From positions 1 through 6,091 of the forward strand of contig DPSB01000373.1 in the NCBI GenBank assembly GCA_003537495.1: 6,091 bases of DNA. The letters are read 5' to 3'. This document shows positions 6,081-6,091 of the stretch, piece by piece (the stretch's first letter is position 1; every line of letters begins with the position of its first letter). This stretch comes from Cytophagales bacterium. Its GTDB lineage: Bacteria > Bacteroidota > Bacteroidia > Cytophagales > Cyclobacteriaceae. A program made the translations under genes and the position numbers. Below the pieces are notes generated by a model. That model was given only the letters and a program-made list of their open reading frames with translations. It was not told the DNA's origin and made no database searches.

Positions 6081-6091
6081 ATGGAGATTCT
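6081..6091 (+). CDS. Possible start of a next gene, cut by the window end
   Basis: An ATG at 6081 lies 5 bases after the GH3 stop and opens Met-Glu-Ile before the window ends. The close spacing would fit a co-transcribed gene, but three codons prove nothing, so the product is unknown. Confidence 0.2.

Noticed and set aside
1..6091. CRISPR, tRNA, rRNA, insertion sequence, toxin-antitoxin or defence genes
   Set aside because: No regularly spaced repeats, cloverleaf-like segments, transposase or defence motifs were seen; nearly all sequence is explained by housekeeping-type genes.

Overview
The window looks like an ordinary, gene-dense piece of a Bacteroidota chromosome, most likely a Cytophagales-type organism. 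The evidence is a DUF3822 gene coupled to coaD, a Bacteroidota-style Nudix C-terminus beside it, a short secreted DUF1573 protein, a bacterial GH3-family enzyme, AT-rich spacers with little Shine-Dalgarno signal, and a promoter candidate resembling the Bacteroidota TTG...TAnnTTTG pattern. All assignments come from reading motifs; no database search was run.

Layout: (1) positions 1-222, plus strand, hold the 3' end of a Nudix hydrolase gene cut by the window edge. (2) Positions 223-2381, minus strand, are a three-gene operon read as a single-pass membrane protein of unknown function, then DUF3822, then coaD; the last two overlap by ATGA. (3) Positions 2437-2910, minus strand, encode a complete second Nudix hydrolase. 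(4) Positions 3036-3431, plus strand, encode a secreted DUF1573 protein, divergent from the Nudix gene. (5) Positions 3428-4492, minus strand, are a two-gene unit, yggS (PLP homeostasis) then a DUF423 membrane protein. (6) Positions 4543-6075, plus strand, encode a GH3-type adenylate-forming enzyme divergent from yggS, perhaps followed at once by another gene.

Functionally this is mostly cofactor housekeeping: CoA synthesis (CoaD), PLP homeostasis (YggS), nucleotide clean-up (two Nudix proteins) and an acyl-adenylating enzyme of unknown substrate. There is no intergenic stretch above 300 bases; the longest is about 125 bases. I see no RNA gene, CRISPR array, insertion sequence, phage gene or defence system. 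The less ordinary points are the DUF3822/membrane-protein pair (possibly an actin-like-fold protein with a membrane partner), the TTG start of DUF3822 directly behind an in-frame stop, two convergent gene pairs with abutting or overlapping stop codons, and several inverted repeats in or next to the spacers. I do not see a convincing new multi-gene system here.
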